Positions 41,109-49,536 of a stretch of 64,000 nucleotides of DNA are shown here, in pieces (the first letter of the stretch is position 1; the number at the start of each line of letters is the position of its first letter). Source of the DNA: Mariluticola halotolerans. Lineage in GTDB: Bacteria; Pseudomonadota; Alphaproteobacteria; Rhizobiales; Devosiaceae. The translations under genes and the position numbers were made by a program. Under the pieces are notes generated by a model that saw only the letters and a program-made list of their open reading frames with translations, had not been told where the DNA came from and made no database searches. The stretch covers positions 310,001-374,000 of the forward strand of contig NZ_CP090960.1 in the NCBI RefSeq assembly GCF_021611515.1, given 5' to 3'.

Positions 41109-42095
41109 ATGAAGAAACTTTTGGCCGCATTGGCCGTGAGCACCATCCTTGGTGTCGCTTCGGCCGCATCAGCCCAGGAAGCCAAGTTGGGATATGTGCC
41201 CATCGAAGCGCATCCGGTCGGGCAGGGGTCGATCCGGTTCGCTGAACTGGTTGCTGAAAAGACCGAAGGCCGCGTTACCATCCAGACTTTTGGCAATGGC
41301 GTTCTGGGTAACGAGCCACAGATGCAGTCCTCGCTGCAAGGTGGATTTCTTGACGTCATGGTCGGCCCGACCTCCAACCTTGTTGGCACTATCCCGGAAT
41401 TCCTGATCTTTGATCTGCCGTTCTTTTACGCTGACTTCAACGCTGTTGATGCGGTGATGGACGGTGCTGTGGGCGATGCACTTTTCGCCAAGCTCGACGA
41501 TATGGGGCTTGTCGGCCTTGCCTATTGGGACAATGGCTTCCGTCACATGACCAACGCGATCCGGCCTATCAACACGGTTGAAGATATGGCTGGCCTTAAA
41601 ATCCGCGTGATTCCGAACCCTTTGTTTATCAGCACGTTTGAAGCGGTTGGCACCAATCCTGTGCCGTTGCCTTATCCAGAGCTCTACAATGCGCTGGAAA
41701 GCCATACCGTTGATGCACAGGAAACCCCTGTGGGGCTGATCTATGCTTCGAAGTTCTATGAAGTGCAGGACCATCTCGCGCTGACCGGGCATGTTTATAC
41801 GCCTTACGTGCTGCTGGCGAGCAAGCGCTGGTTCGATGGTTTGTCCGAGCAAGATCAGCAACTCGTTCTGGAAGCTGCCCAGGAGTCTGCTGAATACCAA
41901 CGCTCCCTTTCACGCGATGACGCCGACCGTCTGACAGGCTTGCTGCAGGAAGAAGGTATGGAAGTAACGCGTCTCTCTGAAGAAGAAATGGCCAAGCTGC
42001 GCGATGCAGTGGCTCCGGTCGTGGCTGAATTCTCAGAAACGATCGGCGTCGATCTGGTCGAACAGGCGCGTGCTGATATGGCCGCCGCCAAATAA
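41109..42095 (+). CDS. TRAP transporter periplasmic receptor (DctP type)
   Basis: 328 residues from ATG 41109, preceded by GGAGGAGAAT and opening with a signal peptide (MKKLLAALAVSTILG, cleavage near ASA-QEAKL). DctP features: FGNGVLGNEPQMQSSLQGG near residue 60, GLKIRVIPNPLFISTFEAVG near 162 with the carboxylate-binding Arg, and NPVPLPYPELYNAL near 183. The substrate is expected to be an organic or sugar acid. A hairpin follows the stop. The next gene encodes an FAH-fold enzyme. Confidence 0.94.
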   Translation: MKKLLAALAVSTILGVASAASAQEAKLGYVPIEAHPVGQGSIRFAELVAEKTEGRVTIQTFGNGVLGNEPQMQSSLQGGFLDVMVGPTSNLVGTIPEFLIFDLPFFYADFNAVDAVMDGAVGDALFAKLDDMGLVGLAYWDNGFRHMTNAIRPINTVEDMAGLKIRVIPNPLFISTFEAVGTNPVPLPYPELYNALESHTVDAQETPVGLIYASKFYEVQDHLALTGHVYTPYVLLASKRWFDGLSEQDQQLVLEAAQESAEYQRSLSRDDADRLTGLLQEEGMEVTRLSEEEMAKLRDAVAPVVAEFSETIGVDLVEQARADMAAAK

Positions 42096-42101
42096 ACCCA
42101 A

Positions 42102-42128
42102 TAGGGGCCGGGCAGGGTCCGGCCCCTA
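42102..42128 (+). terminator. Hairpin downstream of dctP
   Basis: Perfect 10-bp stem TAGGGGCCGG / CCGGCCCCTA with a 7-base loop, 6 bases after the dctP stop and 24 bases before the next start. No T tract follows (ACTTTG). It fits a role in stabilising the binding-protein message. Confidence 0.7.
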
Positions 42129-42152
42129 ACTTTGAAGACGACAGGAGTAAAA

Positions 42153-43151
42153 ATGCGTCTAATTCAGTTCGAAACCACTAATGGCAAGCGTGCGGTGGGT
42201 GTTGTATCGCCCGATGGCATCGCGCAGATCAACGATGTCGCGTCAACGCGCGACCTGGCGCTTGACGCAATCCGCCACAAGCAAAAGATTGTGGATCGCG
42301 TTGCAGTCCTTGGTACTGGTGAGATCCATGATTATGACGCGCTTATCGAGGCAGGCCGCGTGCTCGCGCCGCTCGATCATCCGGATACCGCGCATTGCAT
42401 CATCGCCGGTACCGGCCTTACGCATATCGGTAGTGCCGCCTCGCGCAGCAAAATGCACGAATCCACGGCCGATGCCGATGAGGCTGAGCTCAATGATACA
42501 ATGAAGATGTTCAAATGGGGCGTTGAGGGTGGCAAGCCGGACAATGGTGGCCCGGGCGTTCAGCCAGAATGGTTTTACAAAGGGGATGGTTCGATCATCG
42601 CGCGTCCAGGCGCCGACCTGCCGGTTCCCAGCTTTGCAGATGATGAAGGCGAGGAGCCCGAGGTTGTGGGGCTGTATGTGATCGGTGACGATGCAGTGCC
42701 CTATCGCGTGGGTTTTGCGATTGGCAACGAAGCGACTGACCATGTCATGGAAAAGAAGAACTATCTGTATCTGGCACACTCAAAGTTGCGGTGTTGCTCT
42801 TACGGTCCTGAACTGCGCGTCGGCGATTTGCCGTCTAACGTTGAAGGGACCGCGCGTATCCGGCGTGATGGCGAAGTGATCTGGGAAAAGCCGTTCCCGA
42901 CCGGGGAAGACAACATGTCCCACTCGATCGCCAACCTTGAATATCATCACTTCAAGTACAACCAGTTCCTCAATCCTGGCGATGTGCATGTTCAGTTTCT
43001 CGGTACATCGGTCGCGTCATTCGCTGACGGGGTTGTGACCAAAGATGGCGACGTTTTTGAGATCGATATCCCTGAGTTTGGTCGTCCGCTGATCAATGGG
43101 ACACGGCGCGTGGAAGAAACCGTCAAAATGGCTTCGATTAAGGCGCTATAG
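42153..43151 (+). CDS. GguC/AraD1-like FAH-fold protein
   Basis: 332 residues from ATG 42153, with ACAGGAGTAAAA upstream. The sequence LIQFETTNGKRAVGVVSPDG at the start and GTGLTHIGSAASRSKMH near residue 92 mark the AraD1/GguC group of the FAH superfamily. The metal site is near EEPEVVGLYVIGDD (two Glu) and the later Asp. In sugar-catabolic operons of Hyphomicrobiales this group is linked to 2-keto-3-deoxy-arabinonate-type dehydration. Here it follows a TRAP importer, so a sugar-acid substrate is likely. Confidence 0.9.
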   Translation: MRLIQFETTNGKRAVGVVSPDGIAQINDVASTRDLALDAIRHKQKIVDRVAVLGTGEIHDYDALIEAGRVLAPLDHPDTAHCIIAGTGLTHIGSAASRSKMHESTADADEAELNDTMKMFKWGVEGGKPDNGGPGVQPEWFYKGDGSIIARPGADLPVPSFADDEGEEPEVVGLYVIGDDAVPYRVGFAIGNEATDHVMEKKNYLYLAHSKLRCCSYGPELRVGDLPSNVEGTARIRRDGEVIWEKPFPTGEDNMSHSIANLEYHHFKYNQFLNPGDVHVQFLGTSVASFADGVVTKDGDVFEIDIPEFGRPLINGTRRVEETVKMASIKAL

Positions 43152-43162
43152 TGCTTTGCTCA

Positions 43163-43250
43163 CTGGAGTGAATACTGCTCCAGCGATGCTGTTCCGCTAA
43201 CACCTGACTGGCGGCATTTGAGACTTTCTCTGAAAGCGACATGCCGCCAG
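43163..43250. repeat. Two nested hairpins in the gap before the second iron ADH
   Basis: First: CTGGAG / CTCCAG with a 9-base loop (43163-43183). Second: a 10-bp stem CTGGCGGCAT / ATGCCGCCAG (43208-43217 and 43241-43250) whose 23-base loop contains another inverted repeat CTTTC-TCT-GAAAG. They could terminate the TRAP operon or serve as operators for the alcohol dehydrogenase gene. Confidence 0.5.
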
Positions 43251-43281
43251 CAAGCCGAATTACTCCAACCAGAGGCCCGTT

Positions 43282-44406
43282 ATGTCGTTAATCACATATC
43301 TCACGGAAATCGAGTTTGGCGCTGGCAGTGTTGGCGAGCTTCAAAAGCATCTTGCACGTCTGGAAATCAGGCGTCCTCTGATCATCAGTGATCACGGCAT
43401 CAAGGCTGCAGGTCTGCTTGACAAGGTGATGAGACAGATTGCGGCTGACGGACCGGTCTTTCTTGATGTGCCCACCAACCCGACGGAGGCCGCGACGCAA
43501 GCTGCCGCCCAAGTTTACGCCGCCAATCAGTGTGATGGTCTTTTGGCGATTGGCGGCGGGTCGCCGATTGATCTGGCGAAAGGCGTTGCGCTGATGGCGA
43601 CGCATGGCGGTTCGCTGGCGACTTATGCGCTCATTGAGGGTGGATTGCAGGCGATCACCGACAAAGTGGCTCCTGTCATTGCCATTCCCACTACCGCTGG
43701 TACGGGGGCAGAAGTGGGCCGGGCAGCGCTCATCACGCTCGATGACGGGCGAAAGCTGGGCTTTGTAAGCCCGCACCTAATCCCTAAATGTGCTATTTGC
43801 GACCCTGAATTCACCGTTGCCATGCCGCAGTCATTGACGGCCGCAACAGCGCTTGATGCGCTGTCTCATTGCCTTGAGACCTATTTATCGCCGCGATATA
43901 ATCCGCCAGCCGATGCGATAGCGCTCGATGGTGCTGTGCGGATATGGAACAATGTCGAAACGGCTTACAATAATGGTGCCGACCTGAAAGCCCGCACCGA
44001 GCTGATGATGGGGTCGCTTCAGGGTGGTTTGACCTTTCAGAAGGGCCTCGGTGCCATTCATGCGCTGTCCCATGCTATGGGGGGATTGGGCGCACTGCAA
44101 TTGCATCACGGCACCCTTAACGCCATTCTCCTGCCCGGCGTTATGCGTCTTAATCGTGATGCAGCGCTTGAAAAAATGGAACGGATTGAAGAAGCCTTGG
44201 GTCTCGAGAACGGGGCGCTGCCGCGCGCTCTTGCCGACCTGAATGAACGTCTTGCTATCCCCAAAGGGCTTCGCACGCTGGGTGTGACCGAGCAGCATAT
44301 TGATTATATTATTGAGCGGGCTCTGGCGGATCACAGCCATGCAACCAATCCGGTTCCGCTCACAGCAGACCAGTACCGGCACCTGATCCTCGAAACCATG
44401 ATCTAA
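43282..44406 (+). CDS. Iron-containing (group III) alcohol dehydrogenase, second copy
   Basis: 374 residues from ATG 43282. Features: GFGGG-type loop in AIGGGSPIDLAKGVALMA near residue 90, PTTAGTGAEVG near 135, and metal ligands in ATALDALSHCLET (Asp, His), IHALSHAMGG (His) and LHHGTLNAILL (His). It is shorter than the copy at 34646 and closer to the maleylacetate-reductase/lactaldehyde-reductase length. It follows the GguC-like gene by 130 bases and may form the last step of the LysR-linked sugar-acid unit. Confidence 0.92.
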   Translation: MSLITYLTEIEFGAGSVGELQKHLARLEIRRPLIISDHGIKAAGLLDKVMRQIAADGPVFLDVPTNPTEAATQAAAQVYAANQCDGLLAIGGGSPIDLAKGVALMATHGGSLATYALIEGGLQAITDKVAPVIAIPTTAGTGAEVGRAALITLDDGRKLGFVSPHLIPKCAICDPEFTVAMPQSLTAATALDALSHCLETYLSPRYNPPADAIALDGAVRIWNNVETAYNNGADLKARTELMMGSLQGGLTFQKGLGAIHALSHAMGGLGALQLHHGTLNAILLPGVMRLNRDAALEKMERIEEALGLENGALPRALADLNERLAIPKGLRTLGVTEQHIDYIIERALADHSHATNPVPLTADQYRHLILETMI

Positions 44407-44847
44407 TCGGGCCTCATTTTATTGATGGCGTTCAAGGAAACATCCCATGATTACAAACAGCACCATTATCAGCGCCAACGTGCCGTAGGCCCCAGGCCAA
44501 GATCCACCATGAAAAGGTGAGTTTCTGGGGTGTCTGGGTAATGGCCAGGAAATAGCCGAACAAGATTGCGCCGATAAGAATGGTGTAGACGGCGTGGGCC
44601 GGATAAGCTGATGCTTTCCTTGGCTGTCGCACTGACGATGACAAAAGAGCACGCAGCGGTTGGTATTTATCTGGGCAGGATCGTTTCGAAACGCCGGTGC
44701 GTCTTGCGCAATCTCGAGGATGGCAGGATTGCAGGTGAGGCGTAAGTGCATGTTGTCGTGGCTACCAGTGGCGCGGTGTCTTGGTTATTTGTAGCTATGC
44801 AAAGCACCGTGTTGCTCTGTGATTTTAGCATTTTCGACAGGTAAGAT
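44407..44847. other. 441-bp gap with decayed gene remains
   Basis: No intact gene. The left part holds a DctM relic on the minus strand (44419-44606). The remainder (about 44607-44847) has no recognised element, although it precedes the 3' end of the ROK gene. Confidence 0.6.
44419..44606 (-). pseudogene. Frameshifted fragment of a TRAP DctM permease
   Basis: Two overlapping minus-strand frames read as one DctM stretch if a single frameshift is allowed. The first frame gives GAILFGYFLAITQTPQKL followed by a hydrophobic stretch. The second continues AYGTLALIMVLFVIMGCFLE and ends at TAA 44419-44421. In DctM proteins a near-identical order (FGYFLT.TQTPQKL, then YGVLALI...LGCFMD) appears in the C-terminal half. 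The first and last parts of the gene are missing. It is unrelated to the intact DctM at 39802-41079 in orientation, so it is a remnant of another importer. Confidence 0.7.
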
Positions 44848-46113
44848 TTAATCTGCGCTGCTTACAGCCAAATCACTGAACAATGTTTCGTGGAAATGGT
44901 CTATCGCCATGGCGATGGCGCCCAGTTGCCCGGCGCGTGCGCCGAGGCGGCTTGCCTCGATCGGCAGCGGGTCGGGCATGCAACCCGCCAGAGCTTCTCG
45001 CACAAGTTCAATCAGCTCAGGTCTTGTGCCGATGCCCCCGCCAAAGACCACCACCTCGGGGTCGAAAATTGCCCGAATGGCAACGATGGCGACAGCCAGG
45101 GATCGTGCTGTTTCTCCAAGTACCCAACGGGCAGCAGGCTCATTGGCCGCCAGACGCTCAAAAAGTTCGATCATCGATACGCCGGCATTGCCGCTTGCTG
45201 CGTGATAACGTTCGAGAATTGCCTGGCTAGAGATGGCGTTTTCCAACGTGCCCGCACGATGGTTGCGGCTATCAAAGGGGTCGCCTGAGACTGGGAGCCA
45301 CGCAATTTCACCGGCAGCACCATGTGCGCCACGGACAATAGCACCGTCGGAAACGAGGCCGAGGCCAACACCAGTGCCCATTGCGAGAAAGGCAAAGCTG
45401 CCGGTTGAACGTGGATTGCCGCGCCAAATTTCACCTTTAGCGGCCAGGGTTACGTCGTTCTCGACAAAGACCCGCATTCCCATTTCGTCGCCCAGCGCAC
45501 GCTCAAAATTCAAATCGTCCAGCCCGCCAATGTTGGACACAAGGCTCAGCCGGCCACTTTGCCGATCATAGGAACCCGGCACGCCCAAAGCGCCGCAGGA
45601 GATCTGATTGAACGGTAACTGCTGACCGCGCGCCAGAGATTGTGTAAGGCGGGAAATTTGGGCGATAACAGCCTCCCCACCGTCACGAACCGTCGGCTCG
45701 ATCGCTTCAGCTACGATTTCGCCCGACAGGTCTGCAATGGCAATCCGCAGCTTGGTGCCCCCCAGATCCCCGCCCCAAACGTAAGCGCGTTTGCCATTCA
45801 ACTTATAATTGGTGGGGCTGCGTCCGATATTTCCCTTTTGCTGCCCGACCTCGAGAACCCAGTTGCCCTCGAGCAGGTCCCGCATTACTTCTGAGGTGGT
45901 TTGCTTGGACAGGCCTGTTCGGCGCGCAAGTTCTGCACGAGAGATAGCGCCACACCGAACAATTTCGCGCAAGATAACGCGCAGGGCCGCGCGCCTGCTG
46001 TGTGAGGCCGCCGTGAGTTGTGTCAGGTGCCGGTTCATTCCGAATGTTCCGCTTTGTACGCTAGTGTCTGCCGCATTTGTCCGGCCGCTATTACTGGTGC
46101 TCATGCTTGTCAC
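44848..46113 (-). CDS. ROK-family transcriptional regulator (NagC/XylR-like)
   Basis: 421 residues from GTG 46113, overlapping the ATPase stop; an ATG at 46104 is an alternative. An N-terminal winged HTH lies near residues 40-90 (REIVRCGAISRAELARRTGL, then SKQTTSEVMRDLLEG). The ROK domain starts with GGDLGGTKLRIAIAD near 118 and has GTGVGLGLVSDGAIVRGAHGAAGEI near 245. The Cys-rich zinc site normally found after that segment is missing: the region reads LPVSGDPFDSRNHRAG. It probably represses or activates the upstream ABC operon in response to a sugar. Confidence 0.91.
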   Translation of the reverse strand: MTSMSTSNSGRTNAADTSVQSGTFGMNRHLTQLTAASHSRRAALRVILREIVRCGAISRAELARRTGLSKQTTSEVMRDLLEGNWVLEVGQQKGNIGRSPTNYKLNGKRAYVWGGDLGGTKLRIAIADLSGEIVAEAIEPTVRDGGEAVIAQISRLTQSLARGQQLPFNQISCGALGVPGSYDRQSGRLSLVSNIGGLDDLNFERALGDEMGMRVFVENDVTLAAKGEIWRGNPRSTGSFAFLAMGTGVGLGLVSDGAIVRGAHGAAGEIAWLPVSGDPFDSRNHRAGTLENAISSQAILERYHAASGNAGVSMIELFERLAANEPAARWVLGETARSLAVAIVAIRAIFDPEVVVFGGGIGTRPELIELVREALAGCMPDPLPIEASRLGARAGQLGAIAMAIDHFHETLFSDLAVSSAD

Positions 46114-47177
46114 AAGGCGAGGCCCGACGATGGATCGAAAAGGTGCAGCGTATCAGGCCGCGCGGTAACCCGCACAGAATCGCCGGGTGCCAGTTTGGTA
46201 AGCCCATCCGTTTGCGCGATCAGGGATTGAGACCCGGCGGTCAAATAAACGAGCGCTTCATGACCCAGACGTTCTACAATCTCTACGTGCCCCTCCAGAA
46301 TCAATCCTTTCTGGTCCTGGCCAGCTATTTCCAGCTCCGGCGGGCGAATGCCCACCGTCACTGCGCCGGCGCGGGCCCGGCCGGGCAATACGATGCTGGC
46401 ATGCTCAGTTCCCTCGAATGTAAGATTTCCCTCCGCGTCCAGTTGGCCGGGAACGAGGTTCATTGACGGGCTTCCAACAAACTGGGCAACAAAAGTATTT
46501 GCAGGTTTCCGGTAAAGCTCATCCGGTGTGCCGAGTTGTTCGATCCTGCCATCGCGCATGATGGCGATCCTGTCTGCCAGCGTCATTGCCTCGACCTGAT
46601 CGTGGGTGACGAAGACGATGGTTGATTTTAGACGCTGATGCAGACGTTTGACTTCCAGCCGCATCTGGGCACGCAACTGCGCGTCGAGATTGGATAACGG
46701 TTCATCGAACAGGAATACCGCCGGATCACGCACCATGGCACGCCCGATAGCAACCCGCTGTCGTTGTCCGCCGGAAAGTTGCGAGGGGCGTCTTTCCAAA
46801 AGCTGTGTCAAGTCCAGCATTTCTGCCGTTTCGCGAATGCGTCGGTCTTTGGCAGGCTTGTCGAGCGTCGATGTCCTCAAACCAAAGCCTATGTTTTTAT
46901 AGACGCTCATATGCGGATATATCGCGTAATTCTGGAATACCATCGCAATGTTTCGCGCTTTTGGTTCCAGATTGTTAACGACCTTGCCGCCGATGGAGAT
47001 CTCGCCGTCTGAGATCTCTTCGAGGCCAGCCAACATTCTGAGAGTAGTTGATTTTCCGCACCCTGATGGGCCGACGAGAACAACGAATTCACCATCAGCA
47101 ATGTCCAGGTCAATGCCGTGGAGAACCTCGACATCGCCATATCGCTTTACCAGTTTTTTGATCGCAACATTCGCCAC
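46110..47177 (-). CDS. Carbohydrate ABC transporter ATP-binding protein (UgpC/MalK type)
   Basis: 355 residues from GTG 47177, with GAGGAG six bases upstream. It has Walker A GPSGCGKST near residue 36, signature LSGGQRQRVAIGRA near 133, Walker B VFLFDEPLSNLDA near 155 and the switch His in VFVTHDQVEAMT near 190. The C-terminal TOBE region (GIRPPELEI) is typical of CUT1 ATPases. It energises the two permeases encoded upstream. It ends by overlapping the ROK start. Confidence 0.95.
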   Translation of the reverse strand: MANVAIKKLVKRYGDVEVLHGIDLDIADGEFVVLVGPSGCGKSTTLRMLAGLEEISDGEISIGGKVVNNLEPKARNIAMVFQNYAIYPHMSVYKNIGFGLRTSTLDKPAKDRRIRETAEMLDLTQLLERRPSQLSGGQRQRVAIGRAMVRDPAVFLFDEPLSNLDAQLRAQMRLEVKRLHQRLKSTIVFVTHDQVEAMTLADRIAIMRDGRIEQLGTPDELYRKPANTFVAQFVGSPSMNLVPGQLDAEGNLTFEGTEHASIVLPGRARAGAVTVGIRPPELEIAGQDQKGLILEGHVEIVERLGHEALVYLTAGSQSLIAQTDGLTKLAPGDSVRVTARPDTLHLFDPSSGLAL

Positions 47178-47180
47178 AGT

Positions 47181-48695
47181 CTACTCCTCTTCTGCCAACG
47201 CACGTAGCGCATCAAATCGTTCTTGCAGTAATTTCGCGGCGGTCAGGTGCCGCTTGTGGTTTGCTGCAGCTCTGTCTTCCAGTGACTGCAGCGTCTCGCT
47301 ATAAGCGCTCAATGCCTCTTCCATTGCCTCGGGTGCAGGGCCACCGAAACGGCTCCGCACGGCAACAAAATGTTCAGGGCTGACGGCCGCGCGGAATGCC
47401 TCCTGATTCAGAGACGGTTCTTTTCCTGTGTGGCGGGAGAAGGCTTCTTGAAAAGCTGCGTAACCGTAGCTTAGTGCGCCATTTTCTGCGACCACCGCCC
47501 GCGCTACCGCTGTTGCGACTTCATGAGCCTGGCGGAAAGATAACTTCTCGGCGCGCACCAAAGTATCAGCCAGTTCGGTAATGGTGATGCACGCACGATC
47601 TATATTCCGGCGTACATTGTCTGGCTGCACCTGCGCCCCGTCCAGAAATGCCGCCATAAGGTCAACCACGCGACCCGCGGTGTGGAAGGCCCTGGTGCCG
47701 GTTATCTGGACTTCGGATTCACTGTCATTCATATCGGTGAATGGGGTGTTGTGCATCGTTTGCACCACTGTGGTGGCCTGGCCAGATGCTGTGGAAGCAA
47801 GATGGCGCATGTGTTCGATTGGCACCGGGTTACGCTTCTGCGGCATGATCGAACTGATCTGCACCAAAGCGTTATTCACATAGAGTTGGCCAACTTCGAA
47901 AGCAGTCCAGTACTGGAAATCCTGAATTAGCCTGCCCAGGTGCAACATGGCCAGTGACAAGGCAGAATAGGGTGCTGTGATATAGTCCACGCCAGCGATG
48001 GAAGCGTAGGAGTTTCGCGTAGGGCCAGCAAATCCGATGAGTTCGGCGACGCGATGCCTGTCAATTGCGAAGCCGGTGGTTGTGATTGCCGCAGCTCCCA
48101 TGGGGGATTGGTCGACCACTATTCGGGCCGCTTCCAGTCGTTCAAGGTCGCGTAGCAGGGTTTCCAGCGCAGCTGAAATATAATGCCCATAGGTTGATGG
48201 TTGAGCTGGTTGTCCGTGGGTATAGGCGACGATGATTTCGTCCCTGCCGGCTTGGGCCGCGTCGAGCATGGTACGTGCTAATGCACGGCCCTTTTTGAGA
48301 AATTCGTCGAGCACAGATTTTAGCTGGATGCGCAGAATTGCATGGTCCAGATCATTTCGACTGCGTGCCGTATGCAGAGAGCCGCCCAGTTCTGAGCCAA
48401 GAATTTGTTTCAAGGCAGCTTCGACCTCAAAAAAGAGATCTTCGTGATCGCCGGTATATTCAGACGGCTCCCAAATTGTGCTGCTTTCAATCTCGTTCAG
48501 GGCCGCAGCAATGCGCGCCGCGTCGGCTTCGGGCAGTACAGCCGTTTCTGCCAACATGACGCAATGTGCCCGGTTTATCCGCATCAGCGGTTCGCCGAAA
48601 AGGGCTTTCGCATGGTCATAAAGCGGTGCCAGAACCGTTCTTGCGTAGGTCGGATCCGGAAAATGGCTGTGATCGGTTTCGGATGGGGTCTTCAT
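47181..48695 (-). CDS. Atypical argininosuccinate-lyase-family C-N lyase
   Basis: 504 residues from ATG 48695, longer than biosynthetic ArgH (about 460). The fumarase/aspartase superfamily signature is clear: SSIMPQKRNPVPIEHM near residue 277, SLHTARSRNDLDHA near 107 and the active-site YTHGQPAQP near 159. The usual ArgH opening WGGRF is absent, TGRSRND has become TARSRND and THLQ-type residues differ. It sits inside a CUT1 ABC operon rather than with arginine genes. I infer a catabolic lyase for an imported N-(dicarboxyethyl) amino compound, as with EDDS lyase-type enzymes; an ArgH role is less likely. Confidence 0.85.
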   Translation of the reverse strand: MKTPSETDHSHFPDPTYARTVLAPLYDHAKALFGEPLMRINRAHCVMLAETAVLPEADAARIAAALNEIESSTIWEPSEYTGDHEDLFFEVEAALKQILGSELGGSLHTARSRNDLDHAILRIQLKSVLDEFLKKGRALARTMLDAAQAGRDEIIVAYTHGQPAQPSTYGHYISAALETLLRDLERLEAARIVVDQSPMGAAAITTTGFAIDRHRVAELIGFAGPTRNSYASIAGVDYITAPYSALSLAMLHLGRLIQDFQYWTAFEVGQLYVNNALVQISSIMPQKRNPVPIEHMRHLASTASGQATTVVQTMHNTPFTDMNDSESEVQITGTRAFHTAGRVVDLMAAFLDGAQVQPDNVRRNIDRACITITELADTLVRAEKLSFRQAHEVATAVARAVVAENGALSYGYAAFQEAFSRHTGKEPSLNQEAFRAAVSPEHFVAVRSRFGGPAPEAMEEALSAYSETLQSLEDRAAANHKRHLTAAKLLQERFDALRALAEEE

Positions 48696-48696
48696 A

Positions 48697-49536
48697 TCAG
48701 CCCTTTAATCCTGACAATACAACGCCGCGGATGATGTATTTCTGGAAGATGATGAATACGATCAATGTCGGGATTGTCGATACCGCCGCACCTGTCATTA
48801 CCATTTCCCAGCGCGTCAGATTTTCGCTGGCGAATGATGACAGGCCCACCGGCACGGTGAACAGGTCGCGGTCAGAGGTTACGATGAGCGGCCAAAGGAA
48901 CGCTGTCCAATTGCCAAGGAATGTGAAGATTGCCAGTGCCGACAAGGCGGGAGCTACCAGCGGCAAAGCGATTTCCCACCAGATGCGGAATTCAGACAAT
49001 CCATCTATCCGGGCGGCGTCGATCAATTCGTCGGGAACCGTACCGAAGAACTGACGCATCAGGAATACACCGAAGCCTGTGATCAGTCCGGGGAACATAA
49101 TGCCCCAATAGCTGTCGAGCCAACCGAAATGGGAACTCATTACATACCACGGGATAACCAGCATCTCGGTGGGGATCATCAAGGTAGAAAGGATGGCGAT
49201 GAACACCAGGTTGCGGCCGCGAAAGCGGTACTTTGATAGTGTGTAACCCACGAGGCTGTCGAAGAAGAGTACCGACAAAGTGACCAGGGTGGAGGTGACC
49301 AGAGAATTGATGAACCAAGCGCTGAAACGCCCATCCTCGAAGAGCTCGACGTAGTTTCGGAGCGTGGGCATGGCAGGGATGAAGCGGAGGTCGTAGACCT
49401 GATCAGGGGTCTTGAGCGAGGTGGAGATCATGAACACGAATGGCGTAATCATGGCGATGCCGCCCAATGCCAGAAGTGTCCATACAAATATGCGGCCCGG
49501 ACGAATGGCGCGGAACTGTTTGGTTGTCGCGGTCAT
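48697..49536 (-). CDS. Carbohydrate ABC transporter permease (MalG/UgpE type)
   Basis: 279 residues from ATG 49536, overlapping the other permease's stop (ATGA). Six hydrophobic helices are visible. The EAA coupling loop is near residues 185-200 (DELIDAARIDGLSEFRIWW), followed by the typical PLVAPALSALAIFTFLGNW segment. It is the second membrane subunit of the CUT1 importer. Its stop is one base from the lyase start. Confidence 0.92.
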   Translation of the reverse strand: MTATTKQFRAIRPGRIFVWTLLALGGIAMITPFVFMISTSLKTPDQVYDLRFIPAMPTLRNYVELFEDGRFSAWFINSLVTSTLVTLSVLFFDSLVGYTLSKYRFRGRNLVFIAILSTLMIPTEMLVIPWYVMSSHFGWLDSYWGIMFPGLITGFGVFLMRQFFGTVPDELIDAARIDGLSEFRIWWEIALPLVAPALSALAIFTFLGNWTAFLWPLIVTSDRDLFTVPVGLSSFASENLTRWEMVMTGAAVSTIPTLIVFIIFQKYIIRGVVLSGLKG

